Shown: one piece after another, positions 14,659 to 22,311 of the stretch
Layout of the letters: every line of letters begins with the position of its first letter
How positions within the stretch are numbered: the stretch's first letter is position 1
Origin: an uncultured bacterium
Lineage (GTDB): Bacteria; Bacillota; Clostridia; Oscillospirales; Butyricicoccaceae
DNA: 28,520 nucleotides
Reading direction: 5' to 3'
Assembly (NCBI GenBank): GCA_905215125.1
Contig: CAJMOV010000002.1
Location: 1-28,520, forward strand
Position numbers and translations under genes: made by a program
Notes under the pieces: generated by a model
The model's database searches: none
Told to the model about the DNA's origin: nothing
What the model saw: only the letters and a program-made list of their open reading frames with translations

Positions 14659-14688
14659 AAAAACCGGGCCGACGCCGCGGCCCGGTTT
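14659..14688 (-). terminator. Intrinsic terminator after the D-aminoacylase gene
   Basis: On the minus strand AAACCGGGCC (14688-14679) and GGCCCGGTTT (14670-14661) form a perfect 10-base stem with an 8-base loop, ending in TTTTT. It lies 15 bases past the deacylase stop. Confidence 0.85.
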
Positions 14689-14703
14689 GCTGTTGCGCTG
14701 CTG

Positions 14704-16302
14704 CTATTGCTTGTGATGCAGAATGATTTTACCCGGCGTTGCACCCGTCAGCTGCTTGTCGTGGTAGACCACCTGTCCCGCGACAATGACATACTCAATC
14801 CCATCTGCCAGCCTGCTTGATTCCATGAAGTCAGCGGTATCGCGCACTGTATCGTAGTTGAAGACGACGAGGTCGGCGTCCATGCCGTCGGCGATCACTC
14901 CCTTGCCGTCCAGCATGGTCTTTTCCGCCGTCAGGCCGGTCATTTTGTGAATCATGGCTTCCAGCGGCAGGATATGATTTTCTTTGACAAAATAGTTGAT
15001 GGCGCGCGGGAAGGTTCCATAGGCGCGCGGATGCGCTCTCTCCTTTTCCGATTTGACGATGCCGTCTGTGCCCGGCATAACGCTGTCAAAACGGATGATA
15101 TTGAAAACATCCTCCTCGCACATGCAGAAGTAGATTGCAGAGGCGACGCCGTTGTTGCGGATCAAAAGGTCGAAAAAGAGATCGAACTCGTCCATATTGT
15201 GCTTTTTAGCCGCTTCGGCAATGGTCATGCCTTCATACTCCGGGGTCGCGGCACAGCGCGAGACAAACACGCCTTCAAACCCGCCGCAGTTGAGGTATTG
15301 GTTTTCATAGGAGGAATCGGTCCGGATTTCCTCTTTAATCTGTTCGCGCATGGCGGGATCCTTCAGAATCTCAACCATGCCGGAAATGCCTTTTGTGAAA
15401 TATTTGGGCGGGATGCAGACGTTGAGATGGGTCATGGACGCAGTATAGGGATACTGATCCGCCGTGACGCGGATCCCCTCGTCCTGCGCCTTTTTGATGG
15501 TTTCGATAATCTGCTTGGACAGGCCCCAGTTGGGCTTGCCGCACACCTTGAGGTGGGAAATATGTACGCGGCAGCCGCTGCGCCGACCAACCTCTATGGC
15601 TTCAGCAATGGATTTGAGCACATCGCCCGACTCATTGCGCATGTGAGTGGTGTATACACCGTCATATTCGGCAACGACCTTGCACAGCTCGACAAATTCC
15701 TCCACGTCGGCATAGACGCTGGGAATGTAAATCAGGCCGCTGCAAAGCCCCATGGCTCCGTGCTCCATCGCCTCGCGCAGCATGGATTTCATGTGATCCA
15801 TTTCCTCCTGCGTCGGCTTGCGGTTGTCAAACCCCATGGCGGCGATGCGCAGCGAAACATGCCCGGCCAGGAATTTGACGTTCTCGGGGATTTTCAGCTT
15901 GCTCGCGTATTTCAAATAGTTTTCAAACGTGGTAAATGTTTCCATTTCCTCAGGGAAGGTATCGGTAAAAATGGCCATTCCCTCCTGCATCAGGTGCAGG
16001 GTTTTGGGGTTGACAGGGAACATGGAAAAGCCGCACTGTCCGGCAATGTGGGTCGTAATGCCCTGGGAGATCTTGGAGACGGAATTAAAGGTCTTGCCCA
16101 GCGGCACGTCGCCGTGCGAATGTGGGTCGATAAAGCCGGGCGAAACGTACATGCCCTTGGCGTCAATGACCGTTTTCGCTTCGTCGCCGCAGCCCTCGGG
16201 CAGGACCTTGATTTTCCCCTGTTCGCTGGCGACGCAGCCTGCAAAGGCCGGCTTGCCCGTCCCGTCGATGATCATGGCGTTTTTAATGAGCAGATCGTAC
16301 AT
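14704..16302 (-). CDS. N-acyl-D-amino-acid deacylase (amidohydrolase family)
   Basis: The 532-residue product is full length for the D-aminoacylase/dihydroorotase-like group of amidohydrolases, which release free D-amino acids from N-acyl-D-amino acids. Motifs: metal-binding PGFIDPHSHGD (His61, His63), GQCGFS (Cys90, the bridging-metal Cys of D-aminoacylases), SGLIYIPS, TTHMRNE (His220), HISHLK (His248, His250) and the PGTDGI aspartate. A C-terminal beta part (ADLVVFN, VVYHDKQ) completes the composite domain. ATG 16302 follows AGGAGG by 9 bases. It is the second gene behind the DUF819 membrane protein, and a divergent LysR regulator lies beyond. Exact substrate (D-Glu, D-Asp, other acyl-D-residues, or D-dipeptide) is unknown. 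Confidence 0.9.
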   Translation of the reverse strand: MYDLLIKNAMIIDGTGKPAFAGCVASEQGKIKVLPEGCGDEAKTVIDAKGMYVSPGFIDPHSHGDVPLGKTFNSVSKISQGITTHIAGQCGFSMFPVNPKTLHLMQEGMAIFTDTFPEEMETFTTFENYLKYASKLKIPENVKFLAGHVSLRIAAMGFDNRKPTQEEMDHMKSMLREAMEHGAMGLCSGLIYIPSVYADVEEFVELCKVVAEYDGVYTTHMRNESGDVLKSIAEAIEVGRRSGCRVHISHLKVCGKPNWGLSKQIIETIKKAQDEGIRVTADQYPYTASMTHLNVCIPPKYFTKGISGMVEILKDPAMREQIKEEIRTDSSYENQYLNCGGFEGVFVSRCAATPEYEGMTIAEAAKKHNMDEFDLFFDLLIRNNGVASAIYFCMCEEDVFNIIRFDSVMPGTDGIVKSEKERAHPRAYGTFPRAINYFVKENHILPLEAMIHKMTGLTAEKTMLDGKGVIADGMDADLVVFNYDTVRDTADFMESSRLADGIEYVIVAGQVVYHDKQLTGATPGKIILHHKQ

Positions 16303-16333
16303 GTTTGCTTATCCTCCTGTCTCAATGGCGTAA

Positions 16334-16374
16334 GGCCCCCCGCCTTTCGGCTGACCGCCAAAAAACGGAGGGCC
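16334..16374. other. Inverted repeat in the DUF819-deacylase gap
   Basis: GGCCCCCCG (16334-16342) and CGGAGGGCC (16366-16374) are 9-base arms with one mismatch around a 23-base loop. It lies in the 130-base gap between the two genes without a T run on the transcribed side. It could be a processing or stabilising hairpin that sets their relative expression. Confidence 0.35.
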
Positions 16375-16432
16375 CGGTGATTTTACTTTAATCTCAGTTT
16401 ACAATGCTTCGCAGATGATTACAACCTATTTT

Positions 16433-17617
16433 TTAACTAAATAGGTTGCCAGCAATAATGCCGAGATAGTTGCCGATGGAATAGCCCCACAGACCAACCA
16501 GTATGCCGGGGACGATCATGGCGTTCCAGCCCTTGTTGATGGAGAAGGCCGCAGCCGTCGTCGGGCCGCCGATAGTAGCGCAGGACGCATTGCACAGATC
16601 CTCCCAGTTCCACTTGAACAGCTTGCCGAAGCCGAACAGGAAGCCCAGGTTGCCGATAGTAACAAAGACAATGGAGCACAGGATGATGACGCCGACCTTG
16701 AGCAGCTCCATCAGGTCCGCCGCGCCGCCAATGGTCACGAAATACATCATGATCATAAAGGTGCCGATTTCCTCTGCGCCTTCCAGCTTCTTGAAAAACT
16801 TGGGGAAAAGTGTGACCAGGATAATGGTGATAGTACAGATAAGCAGATAAATTGAGCCGAACAGCTGGTCGAGGATGGTGGGCAGGCCCAGCGACTTGAC
16901 CCAGTTGGCGATAAGATCGCCGACGCCGCAAATGGCAAAGGTAGTGGCGATGGACAGACACAGGCTGAGCAGCGAAACGCTCTTGGGCTTCCAGTACTGC
17001 TCCGAGACGCTGCCGGCGCCTTCAACGACAGATGCCTCAAACGCATCGACATGGGGGTGGGGGAAGGTTTTGCGAACCCACCTGTTATCCGTCATCGCCC
17101 CGAGGAAGAGCATGAGGAAGGCGACCAGCAGGTTGGCCGCGACAGCGACGGCGCTGATATAAGCCTGATCAAGGCCGAAGGCATTGCCGCAGGCAACCAG
17201 GTTGACCGTGCCGCCGACGTGGGCGCCGACTTCCATGGCGACGATGCCGCCGATATCCGGCGTGCCGCTGAAAATAAGGCCGGCAATACAGGCACCGACA
17301 ATGGTACCCAGCGACGCGACGTGGAAAACGATGAACAGCTTGCCCGATTCCTTAATGATCTTCTTCAGGTCGCACTGGAACAGAAGAAGCGGAATGGACA
17401 ACGGCAGGATGTATGTACTGACCGCTGTGTAAACCTCAGAGGACGACGGCAGCACACGGATGTTGACCAGAATCATGGTGCCAAAAATGGCCGTTATCGC
17501 GCTGCCCAGCTTGGCGCCCCACTTGGTCTTTTGCTCGCTCCATACGGAGAACGCGGCCAGGATGGCGACCATCATCCACATCAACCAGGTTTGATCACCC
17601 TTGATCAGGCTTGTCAT
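16433..17617 (-). CDS. DUF819-family integral membrane protein (putative transporter)
   Basis: The 394-residue product has about ten hydrophobic helices and matches DUF819 (YjcL-like). Family segments are LPLSIPLLLFQCDLKKI, MEVGAHVGGTVNLVACGNAFGL and SCATIGGPTTAAAFSINKGW, the last two resembling the re-entrant signature parts of sodium-coupled transporters. ATG 17617 sits 5 bases after GGAGGG; the TTG 15 bases upstream overlaps that site. It shares a transcript with the N-acyl-D-amino-acid deacylase, so import of the deacylase's substrate (or export of its product) is the simplest guess. The family has no firmly known substrate. Confidence 0.88.
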   Translation of the reverse strand: MTSLIKGDQTWLMWMMVAILAAFSVWSEQKTKWGAKLGSAITAIFGTMILVNIRVLPSSSEVYTAVSTYILPLSIPLLLFQCDLKKIIKESGKLFIVFHVASLGTIVGACIAGLIFSGTPDIGGIVAMEVGAHVGGTVNLVACGNAFGLDQAYISAVAVAANLLVAFLMLFLGAMTDNRWVRKTFPHPHVDAFEASVVEGAGSVSEQYWKPKSVSLLSLCLSIATTFAICGVGDLIANWVKSLGLPTILDQLFGSIYLLICTITIILVTLFPKFFKKLEGAEEIGTFMIMMYFVTIGGAADLMELLKVGVIILCSIVFVTIGNLGFLFGFGKLFKWNWEDLCNASCATIGGPTTAAAFSINKGWNAMIVPGILVGLWGYSIGNYLGIIAGNLFS

Positions 17618-17678
17618 AGTATCCCTCCACAATCAGATTTAACAACTTTTCTGCATATCCGGGCCGTTGTTATTGTAC

Positions 17679-17687
17679 ATTATAGCA
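17679..17687 (-). promoter_or_regulatory. Extended -10 promoter for the DUF819-deacylase unit
   Basis: On the minus strand TGCTATAAT is a perfect extended -10 element, about 62 bases before ATG 17617. No good -35 is seen, as expected of an activator-dependent promoter under LysR control. Confidence 0.55.
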
Positions 17688-17743
17688 CTTGCTCACAAAC
17701 AAAACATAATACTTCTTTTCGTTTCCCCTTACCGCATTTATCT

Positions 17744-17764
17744 ATAATCGTTATTATTGTCAAT
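17744..17764. promoter_or_regulatory. Palindromes that may be LysR operator sites
   Basis: ATAATCGTTAT (17744-17754) and ATTGTCAAT (17756-17764) are adjacent perfect short palindromes between the two divergent promoters, about 60-80 bases upstream of the DUF819 -10 box, a usual place for LysR activation sites. No binding data; AT-rich DNA gives such repeats by chance. Confidence 0.3.
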
Positions 17765-17924
17765 ATTTTTTCTTTATTTTCTGTTATTTTAACCATATGT
17801 TCATTTCCTTGATCGTTTTATCCAGCGTCCTGCCGCAAGTCCCGGAGTAAGCGTCTTTTTTTCCGTCCATCTCCCCTCCTTTCTTCCCCCAATCCCATCA
17901 TTTTTTATCAATATTAACCCTTTC

Positions 17925-17953
17925 TTGACATTTTCCATTCGATTTTGTACAAT
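17925..17953 (+). promoter_or_regulatory. Consensus sigma-A promoter for the LysR gene
   Basis: TTGACA (17925-17930), 17-base spacer, TACAAT (17948-17953) with TG directly before it. The leader would be about 60 bases to GTG 18021. Confidence 0.8.
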
Positions 17954-18020
17954 TTATATAAATATAAATTCGTCAAGTTTTAAAGCATTTTCCGTTGTAT
18001 ATCGACGAGGAGGGACAGCC

Positions 18021-18956
18021 GTGAAAGTGGAACAGATTCGCCAGGCCATCGAGGTCTACAACACTGGATCAATCAACCGCGCCGCGCAAAGCCTTTACCT
18101 GGCCCAGTCCAGCCTCAGCTCTTCTCTCAAGGCACTGGAGCGCGAGCTGGGCCGGCCCATTTTCCTGCGTTCCCAGTCAGGTATCACCCTGACCCCCTTC
18201 GGCGTCGAGTTTATTTCCCACGGCAGGGAGATATTAAAGCATATGTCGGCCATCGAGCAATATGTCGCAAAAGATTGCGCAGAAGCCCTCAGCCTAAACG
18301 TCGCCGCCTTTTTCATGGGGTTTGCCAGCCGTCTTTTTGTACAGCTATGCGGTCGATACGACGGGGAGAGCTTCGCCCTGCATTATGCAGAAGACACTTG
18401 CAGCGCCATCCTTCAGGGCGTTTCCGGCGGCAAATATGAAATAGGCCTTGTCGCCATACAGGATGTCCATAGGCCCCAATGGCTGGAAATGATCCAATCT
18501 ATGGGCCTGGAATACGCCCGCATCACCACGGAATCACCTTACGTCCTGTTCGGCCCGCGCTGCAGCTTGTGCAGGCTCGGCGCGCCAGAGATCACCCTTT
18601 CACAGCTAAACGGCCTGACCTTTGTCACCTTTCCGGAAAGCCTTCCTCTGCTTGCGTGCATCGGGGATGAGCTTTTCCGCCGTATCCGCCCCGGTAGCTC
18701 CGTCACCGTGTCCGACCGGAGCACGCAGCTCAACCTCTTATCGCAGACAGGCGGGTTTTCCATTGGTATTCACCGCGGCCGCACGCTGCGGCAAAGGGAA
18801 ACCCACCCGGAAATCCGCCATCTCATTATTCGCGACGCTTACTTCCACCTGGAAATCGGGTTTGTCAAACGGCACGGGCAGCCCCTTTCCTTTTTGGCTC
18901 AGGAATACCTCCAATCGGTCAAAGCCCTGCTGCTCGACGAAAGGGCTCCGCTGTAA
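18021..18956 (+). CDS. LysR-family transcriptional regulator
   Basis: The 311-residue product has the LysR architecture: winged helix-turn-helix at residues 1-65 (SINRAAQSLYLAQSSLSSSLKALE, ELGRPIFLRSQSGITLTPFG) and a C-terminal effector-binding domain. GTG 18021 is chosen because AGGAGGG lies 6 bases before it and the HTH begins right after; the longer frame starts inside the promoter. It diverges from the DUF819-deacylase unit across a 403-base region, the usual arrangement for a regulator and its target. The likely effector is a D-amino acid or its N-acyl form, by inference only. Confidence 0.92.
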   Translation: MKVEQIRQAIEVYNTGSINRAAQSLYLAQSSLSSSLKALERELGRPIFLRSQSGITLTPFGVEFISHGREILKHMSAIEQYVAKDCAEALSLNVAAFFMGFASRLFVQLCGRYDGESFALHYAEDTCSAILQGVSGGKYEIGLVAIQDVHRPQWLEMIQSMGLEYARITTESPYVLFGPRCSLCRLGAPEITLSQLNGLTFVTFPESLPLLACIGDELFRRIRPGSSVTVSDRSTQLNLLSQTGGFSIGIHRGRTLRQRETHPEIRHLIIRDAYFHLEIGFVKRHGQPLSFLAQEYLQSVKALLLDERAPL

Positions 18957-18979
18957 AGCCGCGCCTTCGCTTTCTGATG

Positions 18980-19021
18980 AAAAAAAGCCTGTGCCCCGGT
19001 AAAGCGGGCACAGGCTTTTTT
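18980..19021. terminator. Two-way terminator ending lysR and the fatty-acid operon
   Basis: AAAAAAGCCTGTGCCC and GGGCACAGGCTTTTTT form a perfect 16-base stem with a short loop. The T runs on both strands make it two-way. It is the first clear terminator met by leftward transcription after fabZ. Confidence 0.93.
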
Positions 19022-19475
19022 ATCCTCCCTTGGCGTCGGGTATCGCTACTTCCGGCATCAGCTCCCGGCAGATGATTTGCAGCATTTCCTCCAGCTTGGA
19101 ACACTCCTCTGAAGAAAAACGCTTTGAGATGCGGTTCATAACTTCGACTACATAGGCGGCGCTGATGCTGTAATAATCAATATATTTCTGGGTGACCTCC
19201 AAGTGATATTCCCGTTGATCAATAGGGGACTGCACCTTATGTACATATCCCTTTTTCACCAGGCTGTTCACCTTATACGCCGCGTTGGGCTGCGAAATAC
19301 GCATAAACGAAGCAAACTCGCCGATCGTCGGCCTTCCCAGCCCTTGGATGGTTTCCATACAAAAGGTCTCCACCGTCGTCAGACTGGCTTCCCTAGTCTG
19401 GAAACGACGGAAAATCTCCTGGTAAAAGTGTAGTTTAAATTTTGTGTATACATTGAAAAAGGCAGTTTCCAGCAC
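19020..19475 (-). CDS. MarR-family transcriptional regulator
   Basis: From GTG 19475 the product has 151 residues, the MarR norm, with a winged helix part: TIGEFASFMRISQPNAAYKVNSLVKKGYV, then the wing KVQSPIDQREYHLEVTQKY. GGGAGGA lies 7-8 bases before GTG 19475. The frame is open upstream to 19751, but that extension covers the membrane-protein gene on the same strand in another frame and is rejected. It follows the fatty-acid operon with no terminator between. FabT of streptococci is a MarR protein controlling a fab cluster, so a FabT-like role is a fair guess, though FabT genes normally sit at the head of the cluster. Confidence 0.85.
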   Translation of the reverse strand: MLETAFFNVYTKFKLHFYQEIFRRFQTREASLTTVETFCMETIQGLGRPTIGEFASFMRISQPNAAYKVNSLVKKGYVHKVQSPIDQREYHLEVTQKYIDYYSISAAYVVEVMNRISKRFSSEECSKLEEMLQIICRELMPEVAIPDAKGG

Positions 19476-19519
19476 GGCGGCATCCTCCCACGGGCCCTGC
19501 AGCTTTTGCAAACGCCGGC

Positions 19520-19777
19520 CTACCCACCCAAGCGTCCGGCAATTTTTGCGAGCAGCCGGCAGAGCAGATAGCCCAGATAAATGTCGAAAATAAGGGGCAG
19601 TAAATTCAGGCTTGTCGATGCGGTATCCATCCGAACGGTGAAAAAGGCAAGGGGAAAGCCGAAGCAAAAGACGTTTTGCGCAATCTCCTGCGTCAGCGGT
19701 ATAAGCGCTGCGAGCAGCGACAGCACAAAAACAAGGGCTGCCGCGCCGCACAGGGCTGAAAGGCTTCCTTTTCTCAT
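19520..19777 (-). CDS. Small membrane protein of unknown function
   Basis: From ATG 19777 the product has 85 residues: a hydrophobic helix near residues 5-27 (LCGAAALVFVLSLLAALIPL), a middle apolar stretch FCFGFPLAFFTV, and a third near 58-79 (LLPLIFDIYLGYLLCRLLAKI). It probably crosses the membrane two or three times. GGGGGA lies 8 bases before ATG 19777; the longer start at 19831 lacks such a site. It sits between fabZ and the MarR gene on the same strand and is probably in that transcript. I do not recognise a family. Confidence 0.65.
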   Translation of the reverse strand: MRKGSLSALCGAAALVFVLSLLAALIPLTQEIAQNVFCFGFPLAFFTVRMDTASTSLNLLPLIFDIYLGYLLCRLLAKIAGRLGG

Positions 19778-19877
19778 CAGGCCCATCCCCCAGTTGAAAA
19801 ATGCGTCCCTGGCCGCCGTCACACGTCGCAATGCGGCAGGGAAGTCTCTTTCACTTTATCATATCGGGCGAAAAGGT

Positions 19878-20312
19878 TCAAGACCGGTCGGCAATGGCAA
19901 AGCTCACCTCAGCCGTGCACACGACCTCGCCGCTGACGCTGGCCTTGCACTGCCCGATGCCGACCGCACCGCGGGTCTGCGTGATGATACATTCCATTTC
20001 CAAAACGTCGCCGGGGACGACCTTCTTTTTAAACCGCGCCTGCCGCACCGCGCCGAACAGGGCGAGCTTCCCCTTATTTTCCGGCTGCGACAAAAGCGCC
20101 ACCCCCCCTACCTGGGCCATAGCCTCCAGGATGAGCACGCCCGGCATGACGTGCTCCTGTGGGAAATGTCCACAGAAAAACTGCTCGTTGACGGAAACGC
20201 ATTTGATGCCTTTAGCCCACTTTCCCGGTTCGTAATCGACAATGCGATCCACCAGGGCGAAGGGGAAGCGATGGGGCAGAATCTCCGCAATTTGGTTGGA
20301 ATTGAGCTGCAT
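19878..20312 (-). CDS. fabZ: 3-hydroxyacyl-ACP dehydratase FabZ
   Basis: The 144-residue product is a hot-dog-fold dehydratase, which removes water from 3-hydroxyacyl-ACP in each elongation cycle. Active-site residues are His49 in CGHFPQ and Glu63 in MPGVLILEAMAQ; ILPHRFPFALVDRI near the start is also a family mark. It starts 3 bases after the fabF stop with GGAGGAC in place. It is the last recognised pathway gene of the cluster. No FabA-like isomerase is visible here, so how unsaturated chains are made is not answered. Confidence 0.96.
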   Translation of the reverse strand: MQLNSNQIAEILPHRFPFALVDRIVDYEPGKWAKGIKCVSVNEQFFCGHFPQEHVMPGVLILEAMAQVGGVALLSQPENKGKLALFGAVRQARFKKKVVPGDVLEMECIITQTRGAVGIGQCKASVSGEVVCTAEVSFAIADRS

Positions 20313-20315
20313 AGG

Positions 20316-21557
20316 TCAGTCCTCCCACCTTTTCAGCAGAATAGTGCCGTTGTGTCCGCCAAAGCCGAGCGAATTAGACAGCGCATACCGGATGGACGCG
20401 CTGCGGCCCCGGCTAGGCACGACGTCGAGATCGCACGCAGGATCGGGCGTGCGGTAATTGATGGTCGCTGGGATATACCCATCGCGCAGGGACAATGCGG
20501 TGAAGATAGCCTCAACAGCGCCGGCGGCCCCCAGCATATGTCCCGTCATGGACTTTGTCGAACTTATGGCCAGCTTGTACGCATGCTCGCCGAACACCGC
20601 TTTTACCGCGGCTGTTTCCCCTGCGTCGTTGAGAGGGGTAGACGTGCCGTGTGCGTTGATATAGCCGACATCCTCTGGCGAAACGCCGGCGTCGTCCAGC
20701 GCGATCTTCATGGCTCTCGCTCCGCCAGAACCGTCCGGCCGGGGCGCCGTCATGTGGTAAGCGTCGCAGGTGGCGCCGTAGCCGACCACCTCCGCGTGAA
20801 TTTGGGCCCCGCGCGCCTGGGCGTGCCCCAATTCCTCCAGCAGCAAAACGCCCGCCCCTTCGCCCAGGACAAAGCCACTGCGCTCGGCGTCAAAGGGGAT
20901 GGACGCGCGGCAAGGGTCGTCGCTCTGGCACAGCGCTTTCATGGAAGTGAACCCGCCGATGGATAAGGGGGTGACGCAGGCTTCCGTGCCGCCACAGAGC
21001 ATGGCGTCGGCATAGCCGTCGCGGATATAATGGAAGGCGTCGCCCACAGCGTTCGTCCCCCCTGCGCAGGCGGTGACCGGGCAGGTGCACATACCGCGGA
21101 AGCCGCAGTCGATGGCGATCATACCGGCCGCCATATTGCAGATGGCGGTGGGGATATAAAAGGGAGACACCCTATCCCAGCCGCGAGCCTGCCCCCTGTC
21201 ATGCTCGCTTTCAGTAATGGAAAGCCCGCCGATGCCGCTGGAGACGATGACGCCGCAGCGTTCGGCCTCCATCTCTTCCGCCTTAAAGCCGGCGTCGTCC
21301 ATGGCTTCGCGGGCGGCGACGACGGCAAGCTGTGTGAAACGGCCCATCCGTTTGGCGTCCGGCTTTCCCAGATGCTCTTCAGGGACAAAGCCCTTGACCT
21401 CTGCGGCCAGCTTGACCTTGTTTTCGGCAGGGTCAAACTGGGTGATGGGACCGATGCCGCATCGGCCGTCGCGGACGGCCTGCCAGCTCTGCACGGCCGT
21501 CAGGCCCAGCGGCGTAACCGCCCCCATTCCGGTGATGACAACTCGTCTTTTGCTCAT
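20316..21557 (-). CDS. fabF: 3-oxoacyl-ACP synthase II FabF
   Basis: The 413-residue product is the condensing enzyme that extends acyl-ACP with malonyl-ACP. The Cys-His-His triad is Cys164 (TACAGGTN), His303 (NAHGTSTPLND) and His340 (SMTGHMLGAAGA). ATG 21557, beginning MSKRRVVITGMGAVTPLG, follows AGGAGG by 8-9 bases; the 13-residue longer frame has no ribosome site. It is 10 bases after fabG and 3 before fabZ. Confidence 0.97.
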   Translation of the reverse strand: MSKRRVVITGMGAVTPLGLTAVQSWQAVRDGRCGIGPITQFDPAENKVKLAAEVKGFVPEEHLGKPDAKRMGRFTQLAVVAAREAMDDAGFKAEEMEAERCGVIVSSGIGGLSITESEHDRGQARGWDRVSPFYIPTAICNMAAGMIAIDCGFRGMCTCPVTACAGGTNAVGDAFHYIRDGYADAMLCGGTEACVTPLSIGGFTSMKALCQSDDPCRASIPFDAERSGFVLGEGAGVLLLEELGHAQARGAQIHAEVVGYGATCDAYHMTAPRPDGSGGARAMKIALDDAGVSPEDVGYINAHGTSTPLNDAGETAAVKAVFGEHAYKLAISSTKSMTGHMLGAAGAVEAIFTALSLRDGYIPATINYRTPDPACDLDVVPSRGRSASIRYALSNSLGFGGHNGTILLKRWED

Positions 21558-21567
21558 GCTTTTCCTC

Positions 21568-22311
21568 CTACATCGCCATGCCGCCGTCAACGGCAAGCAC
21601 CTGCCCGGTGATATAGCCGGACTGCTCGCCGGCCAGGAAGGCGACCGCTCTGGCTACATCCTCCGCGCTGCCCAGCCGGGCCATGGGGATGGCGGCCATC
21701 GTCGCTGCTTTGGCCGCTTCCGGCATGGCGGCGGTCATGTCTGTTTCAATAAAACCGGGGGCTACGGCGTTTACGGTGATGCCGCGTGTAGCCAATTCCT
21801 TGGCCATGGATTTGGTCAGGCCGATGACGCCTGCCTTGCTGGCCGCGTAATTGGCCTGCCCCGCATTGCCCCGCAGCCCAACAACGCTGCTTAGGTTGAC
21901 GATGCGGCCGTACTTCTGCTTCATCATGCCGCGCGCCGCCGCCTTCATACACAAAAAAGCCCCTTTGAGGTTGGTGTCCATCACCTGGTCAAAGTCCTCT
22001 TCCTTCATCAGCATCATCAGGTTATCCCGGGTGATGCCTGCGTTGTTGACCAAAATATGAACCGCTCCAAACGTGTTTACCGCCGTCTCCATCAGATCCT
22101 TGACCTGGCCGGCGTCGGCCACGTCGCACCGCACGGCCAAGGTCGCCGCCCCAAGCTCCTCACAGCGCGCCGCCGTCTCCTGCGCAGCCGCTTCGTTGCC
22201 GGCGTAGCAGAGCACTACATTGGCCCCGCCGCGGGCCAGCTCCAGGCAGACAGCCCGGCCGATGCCCCGGCTGCCGCCGGTGACAACGGCGGTCTTTCCA
22301 GCAAAGCTCAT
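21568..22311 (-). CDS. fabG: 3-oxoacyl-ACP reductase FabG
   Basis: The 247-residue short-chain dehydrogenase reduces 3-oxoacyl-ACP with NADPH. Features: cofactor motif TGGSRGIG (11-18), NNAG (89-92), catalytic Ser near 141-142 (NLSSVVG), Tyr155 and Lys159 (YAASK), and the ending GQVLAVDGGMAM typical of FabG. The ATG overlaps the fabD stop as ATGA. Confidence 0.96.
   Translation of the reverse strand: MSFAGKTAVVTGGSRGIGRAVCLELARGGANVVLCYAGNEAAAQETAARCEELGAATLAVRCDVADAGQVKDLMETAVNTFGAVHILVNNAGITRDNLMMLMKEEDFDQVMDTNLKGAFLCMKAAARGMMKQKYGRIVNLSSVVGLRGNAGQANYAASKAGVIGLTKSMAKELATRGITVNAVAPGFIETDMTAAMPEAAKAATMAAIPMARLGSAEDVARAVAFLAGEQSGYITGQVLAVDGGMAM

Larger units (their letters stand above)
17618..18020. 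other. AT-rich divergent control region (403 bases, no gene)
   Basis: The region separates the leftward DUF819-deacylase unit from the rightward LysR gene and is clearly richer in A/T than its neighbours. It holds one promoter for each direction (17679-17687 and 17925-17953) and short palindromes that could bind the LysR protein. No open frame has a ribosome site here. Confidence 0.8.

Noticed and set aside
14947..16380. Long rightward open frame opposite the D-aminoacylase gene
   Set aside because: It is the antisense of a well-conserved amidohydrolase and has neither start signals nor a domain.
19581..20966. Long rightward open frame opposite fabZ and fabF
   Set aside because: It crosses two certain genes and their boundary on the other strand, and the translation looks like random Arg/Ala-rich sequence.
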